Positions 11,022 through 22,114 of a DNA stretch of 64,000 nucleotides are shown piece after piece (the stretch's first letter is position 1; each line of letters opens with the position of its first letter). The translations under genes were made by a program, and so were the position numbers. Origin of the DNA: Dimorphilus gyrociliatus (Eukaryota > Annelida > Polychaeta > Dinophilidae). The notes below the pieces were generated by a model. It did not search any database and had not been told where the DNA came from. It saw nothing but the letters and a program-made list of their open reading frames with translations. The DNA lies in the NCBI GenBank assembly GCA_904063045.1, contig CAJFCJ010000012.1, positions 1,116,001 to 1,180,000 of the forward strand, written 5' to 3'.

Positions 11022-12102
11022 ATGGACGAGGTAATAGCGGAAGAAACAGAAGAAGTTTCTCCAGATCATGAACAGCCAGTTTTAAGAGGAAAAGAGTTGT
11101 TTAAAAGTGCTATTTTACGAGTAATTGAAAAATATATTTTAGCTGGTAAGAAAAAGTCTAGATTAAGAAAGATTAGCAGAAAAGAACCAACAAATCTGAG
11201 TTCTTCAAGTAAAAATGCAGCAACAAACAATGACAAGAAACAAGTTCGAGTTAGAAAAATATCAGCTACTAAAGGTCCGTCATTACCGCAGATTACCAAT
11301 CAAAAACTTCCATCAGAGAAAAAGGTTAAGAAGAGTACAAATAATGCCTTAAATGCCCAAAATGGCTTTGGAAATATTGTAAAATTAGCTAGTATTAGAG
11401 ATAGAATGTTTGGAAAGAAGAAAGAGAATTCTAAGGAAGAAATCCAAGAAGATGAACCTAAAAAATTACCGTCAAGGTCAAGATTTGTTAGTAAACTTTC
11501 ACCGGAAGCGCAATATTCTATGTTGAAGGGATACGAGGACGTGATAGTAAAGGATTTGGGGAAGTTGTATCCAGAGCATTTAATTGCTTTTAATGAACAA
11601 AGAGCGGTTACACCAGCTAATAAGAAGTGCTCATTAAGCGAAATTGGGGAAAAAGTTAATGAGGGAGGAGCTAATGAACTCAAAGACCAAAGTACTCCGA
11701 AAACTTTAAAGACAAAAAAACGTCTTAACAAAGTTCATCTTCCCTTACTTCAAAATACTTCTGTCATTAAGCAAAAGCGGCTGACTTATAGGTAAGAATA
11801 ATGCGATGTAAATTATTCCGTTACGAAGTAATACGCATTTTCTCATCCTTTTGTACTTCTTCTATTAACTCTCTTTATGCCCTACTTATTAAGAGAAAAA
11901 CGTATAAAAATAGCATTTAATTTTTTTACCCAGATTCGAAACTGCACAGGATATAATTGACGCTTTAAAGAGTAAAAAAGGACTCATAGTCACTTCACCC
12001 AGATATAAAACCCAGCAAAAAAACCCAGTCAAAGATTTTGGCACGTGGAGTTATAATTGGACTAGAGAATTTGTTTTAAAAACAAGGCAGGGTGGAATGT
12101 AA
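11022..12102 (+). CDS. PEAQY-motif basic protein, array member 1
   Basis: Two exons, 11022-11791 and 11934-12102, with a phase-2 intron, give 312 aa. The protein is highly basic and probably disordered, with blocks shared with the next two genes: NIVKLASIRDRMF, then RFVSKLSPEAQYSMLKGYED (about residues 153-172), then LTYRFETAQDIIDALKSKKG, and a C-terminal F-G-T-W-S-x-N-W-T-R-E-F motif. No signal peptide or membrane segment. I do not recognise the family by name. The combination of short conserved helices in a basic disordered chain with Trp-containing C-terminus is reminiscent of axonemal or microtubule-associated proteins, but this is a guess. Confidence 0.85.
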
Positions 12103-12799
12103 CCAAGAAGATAGTTTCATTCCCTATATTCTACTAGAATAAATATTAACCGAAAGTTTAAGTGCTTTATAAACAAACTAAAGGAGAATATTACATAATC
12201 AAACTTCACGTATCTTTAGACTCTTTTGATTTATTTCTATTCAAATAAAAAGATATATTGTATTTTATCAAAATCTATACTAATTAAATATAGTATATTG
12301 ATTACTGATTTTTGAAATATGATATGCCAATACCTTCTAAAAACTCTCTTTATTGTTGATAATGCGACTATCAAAACAAAATAGCAGCCTACAAATTAAT
12401 CAATGAACAGTGCATGACCCTTCTAGGGGTCAGGTATTTATAAACACATAAAGTGTCTTAACCAACTTTTAGGATTATCTTGAAAAAAGGGTAGCGGGTG
12501 GTGATCTTTATAGGACTATTCAAGATTGAATACATTATTGTGATTGGAGTTTACTCGTTTGGGTTATAAAAGGCTTGTTTCTCAGAGTAGGCTTTTTCTA
12601 TTATGGCAAGTCAGGCTCACTTACTCTCTCTCTCTCTCCTTCGCTTTCTCCGATATTTTACAATTATTGAACGTCGCAATTTCTACAAGATTAGAAAAAT
12701 TTAAGCCAAAATATAGGTTTATTAAATTTATTTTATCTTATCGAAAACATACAGCTATATAAATCTATTATCAACAGTCAAACAGAAGTAGCTCTAAAG

Positions 12800-13702
12800 A
12801 TGAAAGTTATTTCGGAAATTGAACCCGATCAAGAGATCGTAAAGGAGATGGAAAATATGGATGAAAGGAAAGAATTAGTTGGCCATTTAAACTCTATTAA
12901 TAAATCAGGTAAATTAATACTCTTTTGCAATCTATCACTTATTAGTTTTAATTTGGATAAAAATCAAACACTAGGAGCTGAGAGTCCAAGTTTATCACAA
13001 AAAGGCTTACATAGATTTCAACAAACTGGATTGAAAGTTATGGCGGGACTTGCTCTAAACAAGAATCTCAGCGGAAGTAATCCTTCCATAAATTGTACTC
13101 CACGAACAAGAAGACCCAGCCTTGGAACTATTGTTAAAGCTAAAACTCTTCACAACAGAGTAAAAAAGAAATTGCACGATGAAGAATCGCAAGAAAAGAT
13201 TCCAGAAAGGGTAAGATTTGGAGCTACACTCTCAACTGAAGGGCAGTATGCATTATTAAAATGTTACGAAGATCTGATAATCGAAGAATTGGATGTGAAA
13301 GTACCTCGGTCTGATACACCTAGTCGGGTTACGCCTCGCGAAACTACCATTGTTTCGAAACCACCCATAAAGCATACTCCTGCTGTAATGAGAGAGAGGA
13401 GTCAAAGCTTATTCCCTGAGGGCCCCCAACTTACAAGAGCAAGTCCTAAATTTGATAAAAGCATTAGAAGAATGTCCCTACCTGCTGATTTACCATCGAG
13501 AGAACTAAAAGTTACATATCGACTAGAAAAAGGACAACAACTTTTAGATGAATCGCGTCTTAAAAAGAATACAGTGACAGAGGAAAATTGCAAGAATCGT
13601 CAAAAATTCAACCTGTGGAGTACTACTTGGAGTAGGGAATTCCATACCGATGATATCTCTCAATCTTCAGAAATCCTTAGAAGATTGCAATTAAACGGAT
13701 AA
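12800..13702 (+). CDS. PEAQY-motif basic protein, array member 2
   Basis: Open frame of 300 aa, paralogous to the genes on both sides. Shared blocks are TIVKAKTLHNRVKKK, VRFGATLSTEGQYALLKCYE, LKVTYRLEKGQQLLDESRLK and a C-terminal FNLWSTTWSREF. Inside the N-terminal part, 12909-12974 is a 66-nt GTAAAT...CTAG segment whose length is a multiple of three and whose translation is oddly hydrophobic (LILFCNLSLISFNL). It is probably a short intron, which would give a 278-aa protein. The second exon boundary seen in member 1 (after LTYR) is missing here: the corresponding region is continuous. Unlike member 1 it is rich in Thr-Pro and Ser-Pro sites in the middle. Confidence 0.82.
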   Translation: MKVISEIEPDQEIVKEMENMDERKELVGHLNSINKSGKLILFCNLSLISFNLDKNQTLGAESPSLSQKGLHRFQQTGLKVMAGLALNKNLSGSNPSINCTPRTRRPSLGTIVKAKTLHNRVKKKLHDEESQEKIPERVRFGATLSTEGQYALLKCYEDLIIEELDVKVPRSDTPSRVTPRETTIVSKPPIKHTPAVMRERSQSLFPEGPQLTRASPKFDKSIRRMSLPADLPSRELKVTYRLEKGQQLLDESRLKKNTVTEENCKNRQKFNLWSTTWSREFHTDDISQSSEILRRLQLNG

Positions 13703-14523
13703 AGGAATAACATTTATATTCCCCTTATCTCTTTTATTGTGCAGTGTTTCAGTTGAGTTATGCTATATATTCCGTATTTTGTGATATCTATGTTTTCATT
13801 GTTATATTACATTTTAATCTATTTTGTACCTATTTTATACCGGATTATGAATAATTATGGATTTAAGTAGGACCTCATACTATCGTTTGTTTATGTTTAA
13901 TAGAACATGCCCAAACAGATTCTATCAACATATCAATCTTAAATTTGCAATTAAAAAAGATAGGATATAGGCAAAAAGTACTGCCTCACTATCTTAAGCT
14001 GTTAGAATAGCCTTCTATTGATCATTCCATTTACAGAATATTTAACACTTCATTACCAAAAATTCTCCACAAAAGAGTATTATAGGCTTGACAATAATCA
14101 TCGATATAACAACGTTCATTTTAATAAAATTTCTCTAAAAGGAAAAACAAGATTAGAGTTAAACTAACAGAAAATTTAAGATTTAATATGGCAAATCGTA
14201 TGAGCTATTAAATTATCAAAGTAATGACTCCTCCTATCCTTTATCTGGTGATTGATTGATTAGATGTAACCAAGAGCAGCATCATTAGCTTTTGAATGTC
14301 TGTCGTTGCGGTTTATTAATTGTCCTTATTGTTGATATGAAGGCTGAATATTAGACAGTAAATATATCGGGTAAATTCAAGCCTATTATATCACTGAAAT
14401 CGTAGAATTTAGTCATCGATACGCAATCTTTGACCTTTTGGTAATAGCACGAACCTCAAACAAAGAAAAAATTTTGTCTTTAAAAACTCCAAAATCCATA
14501 GTGAAATTATCAGAAGATTAAAA

Positions 14524-14953
14524 ATGAATGAGAAGAAGGGACGTTTTCAGGGTGTTGCCCTTAAAATTTTAGCTAAAATAATGACGGAGGACAAGTCTGA
14601 AGATAATTATCAGGATGAAGAAACAAAATTAACTGCTAGAAGTAAGACTAAAATGGATTGGTCACCTAGAAGGATAAAGCGTAGTTCAGATTTCCGAACT
14701 GTAGTTAAATTAGCAAGTATGAAACATTTAAACAAAGTTATTAATGGAGCAAGGCCTCGTGATGTACTCGTTGAAGATCACACACCCAAGTTACCTGAAA
14801 AACCTAGGTTTAGTGCTACCCTATCTCCTGAGGCTCAATATGCAACTCTTCAATGTTACGAGGATGCTCTTAAAGAAAAAATAAAGAAAAACGAGAATAA
14901 TCAGGTAAGATCAGAAGAAGACGAGAAAAATATTGTTACAAAAATTGAACCGA
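14524..14953 (+). CDS. PEAQY-motif basic protein, array member 3 (truncated by assembly gap)
   Basis: The open frame from MNEKKGRFQGVALKILAKI runs 143 codons up to the run of Ns. It shares TVVKLASMKHLNKVI and RFSATLSPEAQYATLQCYED with the other two members. The C-terminal block (VTYR... and the W...W..EF motif) is expected further downstream and is not visible on the right side of the gap, so it is either inside the 393 Ns or lost. The frame stays open into the gap, so there is no sign of a broken gene. The tandem order and same strand of the three copies indicate local duplication. Confidence 0.8.
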
Positions 14954-15346
14954 NNNNNNNNNNNNNNNNNNNNNNNNNNNNNNNNNNNNNNNNNNNNNNN
15001 NNNNNNNNNNNNNNNNNNNNNNNNNNNNNNNNNNNNNNNNNNNNNNNNNNNNNNNNNNNNNNNNNNNNNNNNNNNNNNNNNNNNNNNNNNNNNNNNNNNN
15101 NNNNNNNNNNNNNNNNNNNNNNNNNNNNNNNNNNNNNNNNNNNNNNNNNNNNNNNNNNNNNNNNNNNNNNNNNNNNNNNNNNNNNNNNNNNNNNNNNNNN
15201 NNNNNNNNNNNNNNNNNNNNNNNNNNNNNNNNNNNNNNNNNNNNNNNNNNNNNNNNNNNNNNNNNNNNNNNNNNNNNNNNNNNNNNNNNNNNNNNNNNNN
15301 NNNNNNNNNNNNNNNNNNNNNNNNNNNNNNNNNNNNNNNNNNNNNN
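14954..15346. other. Assembly gap (Ns)
   Basis: 393 consecutive undetermined bases inside array member 3. Translations through this stretch are meaningless. Confidence 1.
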
Positions 15347-15556
15347 GGCCCAATGCATACTTAAGAATATCAAAAGACAACATGTTTTATTCCTATTAAT
15401 ATTTTAGAAGGAACAAAGACGAAATAATTTATTCAGTTATTTATCTAGAAAATTTTTTACATCCATGACAATAATACTGTTGTGTGCAGACGTAGCTTAT
15501 TATACCTTGTTTTAAATTATTTCTTTTTATCATATTTTAAGTCTTCTCTATGTTAC

Positions 15557-18500
15557 TTATTGGCCGGATAACATACTGCCACTTCTACTCCTGGCTGGAG
15601 AGGACTTTCCAAAGCTTCTACCTTCCATATCAACAATTCTGAATGCTTCAAGAAATTCATTAAAATCAATATGACCGTCTTTATTAATATCAATTGACTT
15701 TCCAAGATCCAAAATACTCTCTTTTGATAAGCTTCCATCAGTATGTCTACTCAAGATTTCGCATGCTTCAGCAAACTCTTGCATTGAAATGCTTCCTGAG
15801 TTGTCTTTATCCATCATTCGAAAAATTAATTCCAGATTATCTCTATTTCTATATAGCATTTCAGTCATTGTATTAGTTTCTCCAGAAGCCTTAGAAGAAA
15901 GAAAAAGGTTTTTTTGATTATTACGCAACTAAATTAATTAGAGGAATAACACAAAGCTTACTAATTTGGTATTTTTTATTGAAAGCTCTTCAAACGCAGT
16001 ATTATAAAGCACTTGTCCACCTTCTGCGTGTTTGACTAAGCTATGCCGTAAACTTCGCCAAGGTAGTTCCATCTCTAATACTGTATTCATACAATCACAC
16101 CATATCCCAGCTTCCAGCATACCAGTGTTTAATGGGTCATGTTTGACAAAGGCCGTTAGCAATTCAGATTTATGTGCTAATATTGTTGACTTTAAATCCT
16201 GCAATGCTGACTCTTCAATGTGACTCAATCTGATAAAAAAATTATATGTATATATATATTAGCAATATATAGATATATTTGCAAAGAACCTTTCTTTTGC
16301 ATATATTCTATTGATTCTACATACCTTTGTCGTGTAGTCAGTTTACGTCCGGCGTGTGCTTTGCCGGATGTAAATTGAAAGAGTTCGGGTTTGTGATTTG
16401 TGCCCATTTTTATATAGGCTCCCTTGTTACTTCCCTCTTCATAGTAATTTGAAGCAGAGAAAATTGTGAGTACTTTGTTTCCATGAGCGAATTCATATCC
16501 TTCCGGTTTACATTCATGGGATCGAATTAACAATTCCATGTCATGTTTTTCCAGGATCATTTTTGTTATATCAGGACCCCAATAAACACCTCCACCCCTA
16601 AAAGCATTAGGTGCACATCCCATATTCGGCCTGGGATCACTCCATAGTATATCTAAAATTTGTCTCCATTCTTTAACATCTACTTGTTCATCAATATCAG
16701 AATCGCCAGCTCTTGGATCGTATTGACCCCCGCTATAGGTTGGAGGTCGAAGAGCGGAAATATACTGTATAAAATATTCAATATAGAAATTATGAGAAGA
16801 ATATCTTGATATTAATACTAAACTATATATTCTAAGAAAAGGAAGGAGCAGAATCAAGTTATGAAAGAGGAATATAGAAAGAAATCTATTAATTATATGT
16901 TTGGGTAGCAAGAAAAAGTGGTATCCTATGCTTTATGGTTAAAACGGAAAATGTGCAAATAGAAGAGAGGGATTAAAGGCTAGACCTATAGAAAAAAAGG
17001 CTAACTTTATGTCTGTCGATATTTGCCAAATATTCCAAATCAGTCCTATCGGAAATACCACCATGAGCAACCAGAACTTTATCGTCAATCACGGTAGCGA
17101 GAGGTAACCAACTAAACACGTCGCTAAACAATTGTATTATTTTGGTTGCATGTTCTTTATACTTGTTCATAATTTCCTTAATGAAGCCATATCTGTTTTT
17201 GAATTGTATATTATATATCTTTAATGGTATTCAATAGTCAAAGCCCAAAAAGTGTACCTCATGTTAACTATATTATCTTCATGATTGCCGCGATTTATGT
17301 ATATTTCATTAGGAAAAATAACAAGGAAAGCGAATAGTAGGACGGATATTTCCACTGAATATTGGCCTCTGTCAACGAAATCTCCGTTAAATACATAAGG
17401 ATTATCCACAGCTGGTGGGTTATTCTATAAGATAATGAGATAAAAATTATATTAACATTGAATTTCAAATAGCAAATTGATGTTTAACCTTATAAAAGAC
17501 GATGAATAAGTCGTCAATTTTTCCATGTAAATCCCCACAAATAGTTATTTGTTTGGATATTGCTGTGGATGCATGCTGAACTGTTGGGCGTTTAATAAGT
17601 ATTTTCCTGGCTTCATGCAGAACAAGAAGTACATATTTAGCGTGCAGTTGCTGTGGAAAAGTACAGATTTCATTTTGTAAAATGATGTGACTTTAAAAAA
17701 AAAGACCAAGCTTTGTACCTGCTTTTTCTTAAAGGCGTTTATAAGGGAGTGAACTTGATTTAAATTCAATGGAACTGATAGTCGAGGACCTCTATAAGAC
17801 TGCGGAACATTAATATCTTCTGGATTGGTTTCATCTACTAGAGCTGCATCATCATCGTTTGACGGTTTGGGCGAATGACCTAAAAAATATAATATTTTTT
17901 ATTGTATTACACTAATAATATCTACGTGACATACATAAAACAATTGCATATGGACGATATTAAATACTAACCAATTAAGAAGTGTTTCCCATTGCTATTA
18001 CCATCTTTCGGCATATGCGCAATAAGATCAATAAAGAAGTTATAAAGCTGTAAAAAAAAATTCGCAACCATAGTAACGTATAGCTACTAGGCCTAAACTT
18101 AAGGAAAAGTTAATTGTCATTGGATATCATTTTACTTTTAATTTAAAATTACTTGATAGAATAAATTCTTATATTTGAAATAATAATTTGACGATGAAAT
18201 TATAAGGGAAGGTATTAAAAAATATCTAACCTTTAGTTGATTTTGCTCTCCTGAGTATTCTATAGTTTGAAAAATATTCCAGGTGCATCTTCTCCTAACC
18301 TCCAATTTCGCTTGATATCGTCTATACCATTTTTGAATAAGAACAGCGGCTTTCAATGCTGTTGAGTATAAATTTTGCACAATTAAATTAAACAGTCGAG
18401 GTGAATTTGATAAATAAAAAAACACCCTCTTTTAAGCTTTTACCTCAAAAAACAAGAGATAACTCTTTAATTATAAGAAAGTGCATGTTAAGATATCACT

Positions 18501-18742
18501 GTGCAGAGTTAGATATCTTTATAACGAACAAGTTAGGAACATGCAATATAACATAGCTGGTATTATGTTAAGATGTAAGGGTTTCAAGCCTAAAACTTCT
18601 TGCAGTTTATATTGGAAATAAGCTTATAAGAAAGAAGGGGTGTATTTACATATAAGTGCGGAGTGTTTTTGGTTTCTTTACGCTATGTACAATACATGCA
18701 TATACATATATAAACATATAAATATATATATATATATATCTT

Positions 18743-18823
<81 letters not shown>

Positions 18824-21204
18824 GTATAGATGCAAGTCTGTTCAAACTATATATGCAATAATAAATCACTTATTCGGATAGCACTTATAGAAAATACCGA
18901 CCATAAGAAGGGCGTCTATTAGATAATCGATCGGATCCTAATTTAAGCAAAATCAATTGAAATAATAAATAAAACTAATGGAAAAGAGTAGAAGCTTTTG
19001 TTTTGTTTTTTTTTCTTTTTATTTCTTAAAAAATAAAAGTTGAAATTTTTTTTTTCTGATCAGTAAATTATTATAAATAAAAGGTCTAAGGAAAAACAGA
19101 AATTCTTTAAATCAATAATAATTTGTCTAGAAAAAAAAAACAAAATAGACGCTACTGCAAAATAATATTTAGCAGCGGAAGAAGAAAAATATAATATTTC
19201 GAATTTATCTTTGTATGCATGTATGTATGTACGTATGAATGGTTTTTTTTAGAATCATATTCCTTTTAAATAGAACAAAATGAATAGGAAAGTAAACAAA
19301 GAAAAAGTTATATAGAGGAAGGTACAAAATAGAATTTTTAGAGACAAGTATTCAAAATCTATTCAAAAAAGTATTGGAGAGATTAAAACAAGAGAAGAAA
19401 CTATATAGAAAGAAAAATATACTATTTATAACAGTGATTGATGCTATTATTATTCGTAAATATTTATATGTAAACCATATTAATCTATATAGTAGATATT
19501 ATTAAATGAAAAAAGAGTAGTTTGAAACAAATAAAAGGTTGAAGCTAATTAATTCTTTTTCATATAAAGCAAATGGAAGGTAATAAAGCAAAGTACGAAA
19601 TATTATTAATAAAAGCGATATTATTAATAATGATATATAAATGATTTCTATGATTAACATATTTACGCCTGTATAAATTTATCCTGTATCTAATATATGC
19701 TGTATAAATACAATTAGAAATATAAATTCCTCCTACTCATAATAAATATGATATAAATATTTTCATTTAGCTGAAGTGATACAAAATTTGCAAACTGTCT
19801 TCAAGATAATTAATTTTACACATATGGAATAAATAAATTGAAAAGTATCAATCAGTTTTTCATAACCAATGTTTATGATAAAATACCTATATATAGGTGT
19901 CTTTGTTACTAGAATAATATACCTTTCGTTGTAATTTTTTCAATTCTGCTACTTTTAATCTTGTTGTCATGGAAAAGTGATTTGATTTGTATTTAATTCT
20001 CTTTTCTCTATATACAAGATTTTCTAAAAACTATTTTCCTATCTTTGCTTTATCTTTCTCTAGAAATGTGCCAAAACGATTCTTATTGTCTATTACGCTT
20101 AAAATTTTCTACAAAAAAATGTACTTGCCTTACTGATATTCTATTTGTAGTATATTATACAGTATTAAATTGCATTATAGAGTATATAAAGCAAGAAAAA
20201 AAACTAGCATCCTAGAATGAAAAGCTTCGTTAAGTGCATAGGAAGATATTTGGACAAATAAGAGAAAAAATATCTCATTTAGACTCGTTAAAATATGAAA
20301 AGAGTATATATTTTTATTGTTGTTGATAGAATTGTTTCTCTTTTCCTTATTTTAGATATAATTATTACGCTAAAAGGTTTGGTATTCTCAATAAAGTAGA
20401 TAATAATGAGTTTATAAAATATTTTAAAAAGAGAATTTAATTAGTCAAAAACTACCTTTAAACTTTTAATTATATTATAATATCTGTAATATTAATCAAA
20501 TATATCATGATTAAAGGGAAACAAATACTTCAGTAAGTGAGAAATTGTATAGAGAATAGGTAGGAATTAAAGTAGCGGAAGTAATCAAATTTCTCTATAG
20601 CTCACCTGAACTAATAATATGTATATATTTATGCAAGTTAATACTTAATTTAACTGACCATATTGTATGTAAAATATACACACGTATATATGCATTATAT
20701 ACTTAATATTCGAAATTTAAATAAATAGGTGACATATCTTAGCAAATAAGCGTCTATTTTACGTTCGCTTATAATTGTGCATAGTCTATAATTTTAATAT
20801 CTCAATATAGAAGAAAAAGGAGGGGTGATGAGATAAAATAATTAGTGAACAAAAAAACAATAATAGAGAAATCTATAGGGATGGAAAAACTTAAAAACAG
20901 ACATGTAATAGTTTAATTTTTCTGTCTCTCTGTCTCTGTTTCCTTCGCCCCTCGCCTTCATCTGTCTATCTCTATCTCTCTCTCTCTCTGTCTGTCTCTG
21001 TCTATTCTGTCTGTATATTTTATCTTCAACCTATTTTATGCCAATTAACAAAAAAAGAAATAAACTAATCTAGCAAAATTATTTTAATTACTCCGTAACT
21101 TAAAACTACTAAAAAAGAACTAAAATATACATCTCTCTCTCTTTCTCTCTATACATATATATATATATATTAGATTTTATATATATATATATAGTTATAT
21201 ACTA

Positions 21205-21245
<41 letters not shown>

Positions 21246-22114
21246 TAATATATTTAAATATAAAAAAGATTGAGTTAAGAAAAATTCATGCTTTTAAAAA
21301 GAAAAAAGAAAAAATTGTTTTATAAATTTCAATTTTCTTACCATTGGCTAATTTATTTTTCGAGGAATATTTCTCTGAGAAGCATGACATGATAAATTAA
21401 ACCATAGAAAAAGTAAAACCAAATAATAGTAACATAAAAAAATAAAATGATGAAATTGATGATTAAATGAAAAAATGAAAAAATTCAATCAACAATCACG
21501 CTAGAGGACACAAATAAAAGGTAACTTTATAAGTTTTGTCTCTTCTCTCTCTGATCGAGAGATTGAATAGTAGTCTGCTGAATGACAAAACTAAATAACC
21601 GCACAAGAGAAAAAACTCGCTTATAAAACAAATTGTAATTGGTCATGCTTAAGGTTTTAGTTTACAATTGAATATGAGAATTATTTGATACTTATTAAAT
21701 ATGATGACACGATATTAATCTTTTTTACTTGTTTTAATCATCATTTTAAAAAGGGAGAGCAGAGAAAGAAAAATAAGTTTTTAATGGAAAAAGTTTTCTT
21801 AATTTTCAATTTGGTTTATGCTTTTGATCTATTTAAGGAATATCCTAAAAAAAGATTAAAATATAGTTTCGTTCGATGGAGAATAGTACTTTTAGAGATT
21901 TTGGTAACATAGACAGAATGCTATAGTCTGACCTATACGAATAAGTCTTTTTATTTTCATTTGAAAGTGCATGAAATATTAGTATAGAAAAAGACACACC
22001 TTTTTTATCGTCTACGTCTTTCGACGAATTATGCTTGGCAACGTTATTCTTACCATTCGTTCTTTCACTACTACTAGAACTTTCCTTAGAATTATTAGAT
22101 GTTCCACAACCCAT
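15557..22114 (-). CDS. PPEF: Serine/threonine phosphatase with EF-hands (PPEF / rdgC)
   Basis: Ten exons join in phase to 2037 nt (678 aa): 22114-22000, 18358-18231, 18047-17972, 17879-17719, 17650-17489, 17424-17258, 17192-17006, 16764-16325, 16229-15962, 15889-15557. Residues 1-38 start MGCG, an acylation-type N-terminus also found in vertebrate PPEF1. An IQ motif follows (about 39-65, [15 protein letters not shown]), a calmodulin-binding site. The PPP catalytic core has GDLHG (199-203), GDFVDRG (228-234) and GNHE (260-263). The C-terminus carries canonical EF-hand loops [12 protein letters not shown] (595-606) and [12 protein letters not shown] (635-646). Length fits the family (about 650-750 aa). 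Family role: Ca2+-controlled dephosphorylation in sensory cells, e.g. rhodopsin in flies. The first intron is 3.6 kb, far longer than its neighbours. Confidence 0.95.
18711..18822. repeat. (TA)n microsatellite
   Basis: More than 100 nt of almost pure TA repeat with few interruptions, inside the first PPEF intron. It is the longest TA array in the window. Confidence 0.95.
20921..21012. repeat. CT-rich simple repeat (TCTG/TCTC)
   Basis: Degenerate polypyrimidine tract of TCTC, TCTG and TCTA units inside the first PPEF intron. Confidence 0.85.
21149..21243. repeat. Interrupted (TA)n repeat
   Basis: Three TA runs separated by short TTAGATTT and ACTACTAA interruptions, inside the first PPEF intron. 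Confidence 0.9.

Larger units (their letters stand above)
18359..21999 (-). other. Long first intron of PPEF
   Basis: This 3.6-kb intron separates the 115-nt MGCG exon from the IQ-motif exon. It contains two TA arrays, a CT-rich tract and long A+T-rich sequence. No open frame inside it has splice support. Its size suggests enhancers or an internal promoter, since most introns here are under 400 nt. Confidence 0.75.

Noticed and set aside
11066-11731. Long minus-strand frames opposite array member 1
   Set aside because: Antisense shadows of the plus-strand coding exon, which has paralogue support.
18640-18869. Tyr/Ile repeat frames on both strands
   Set aside because: Pure translation of a TA microsatellite.
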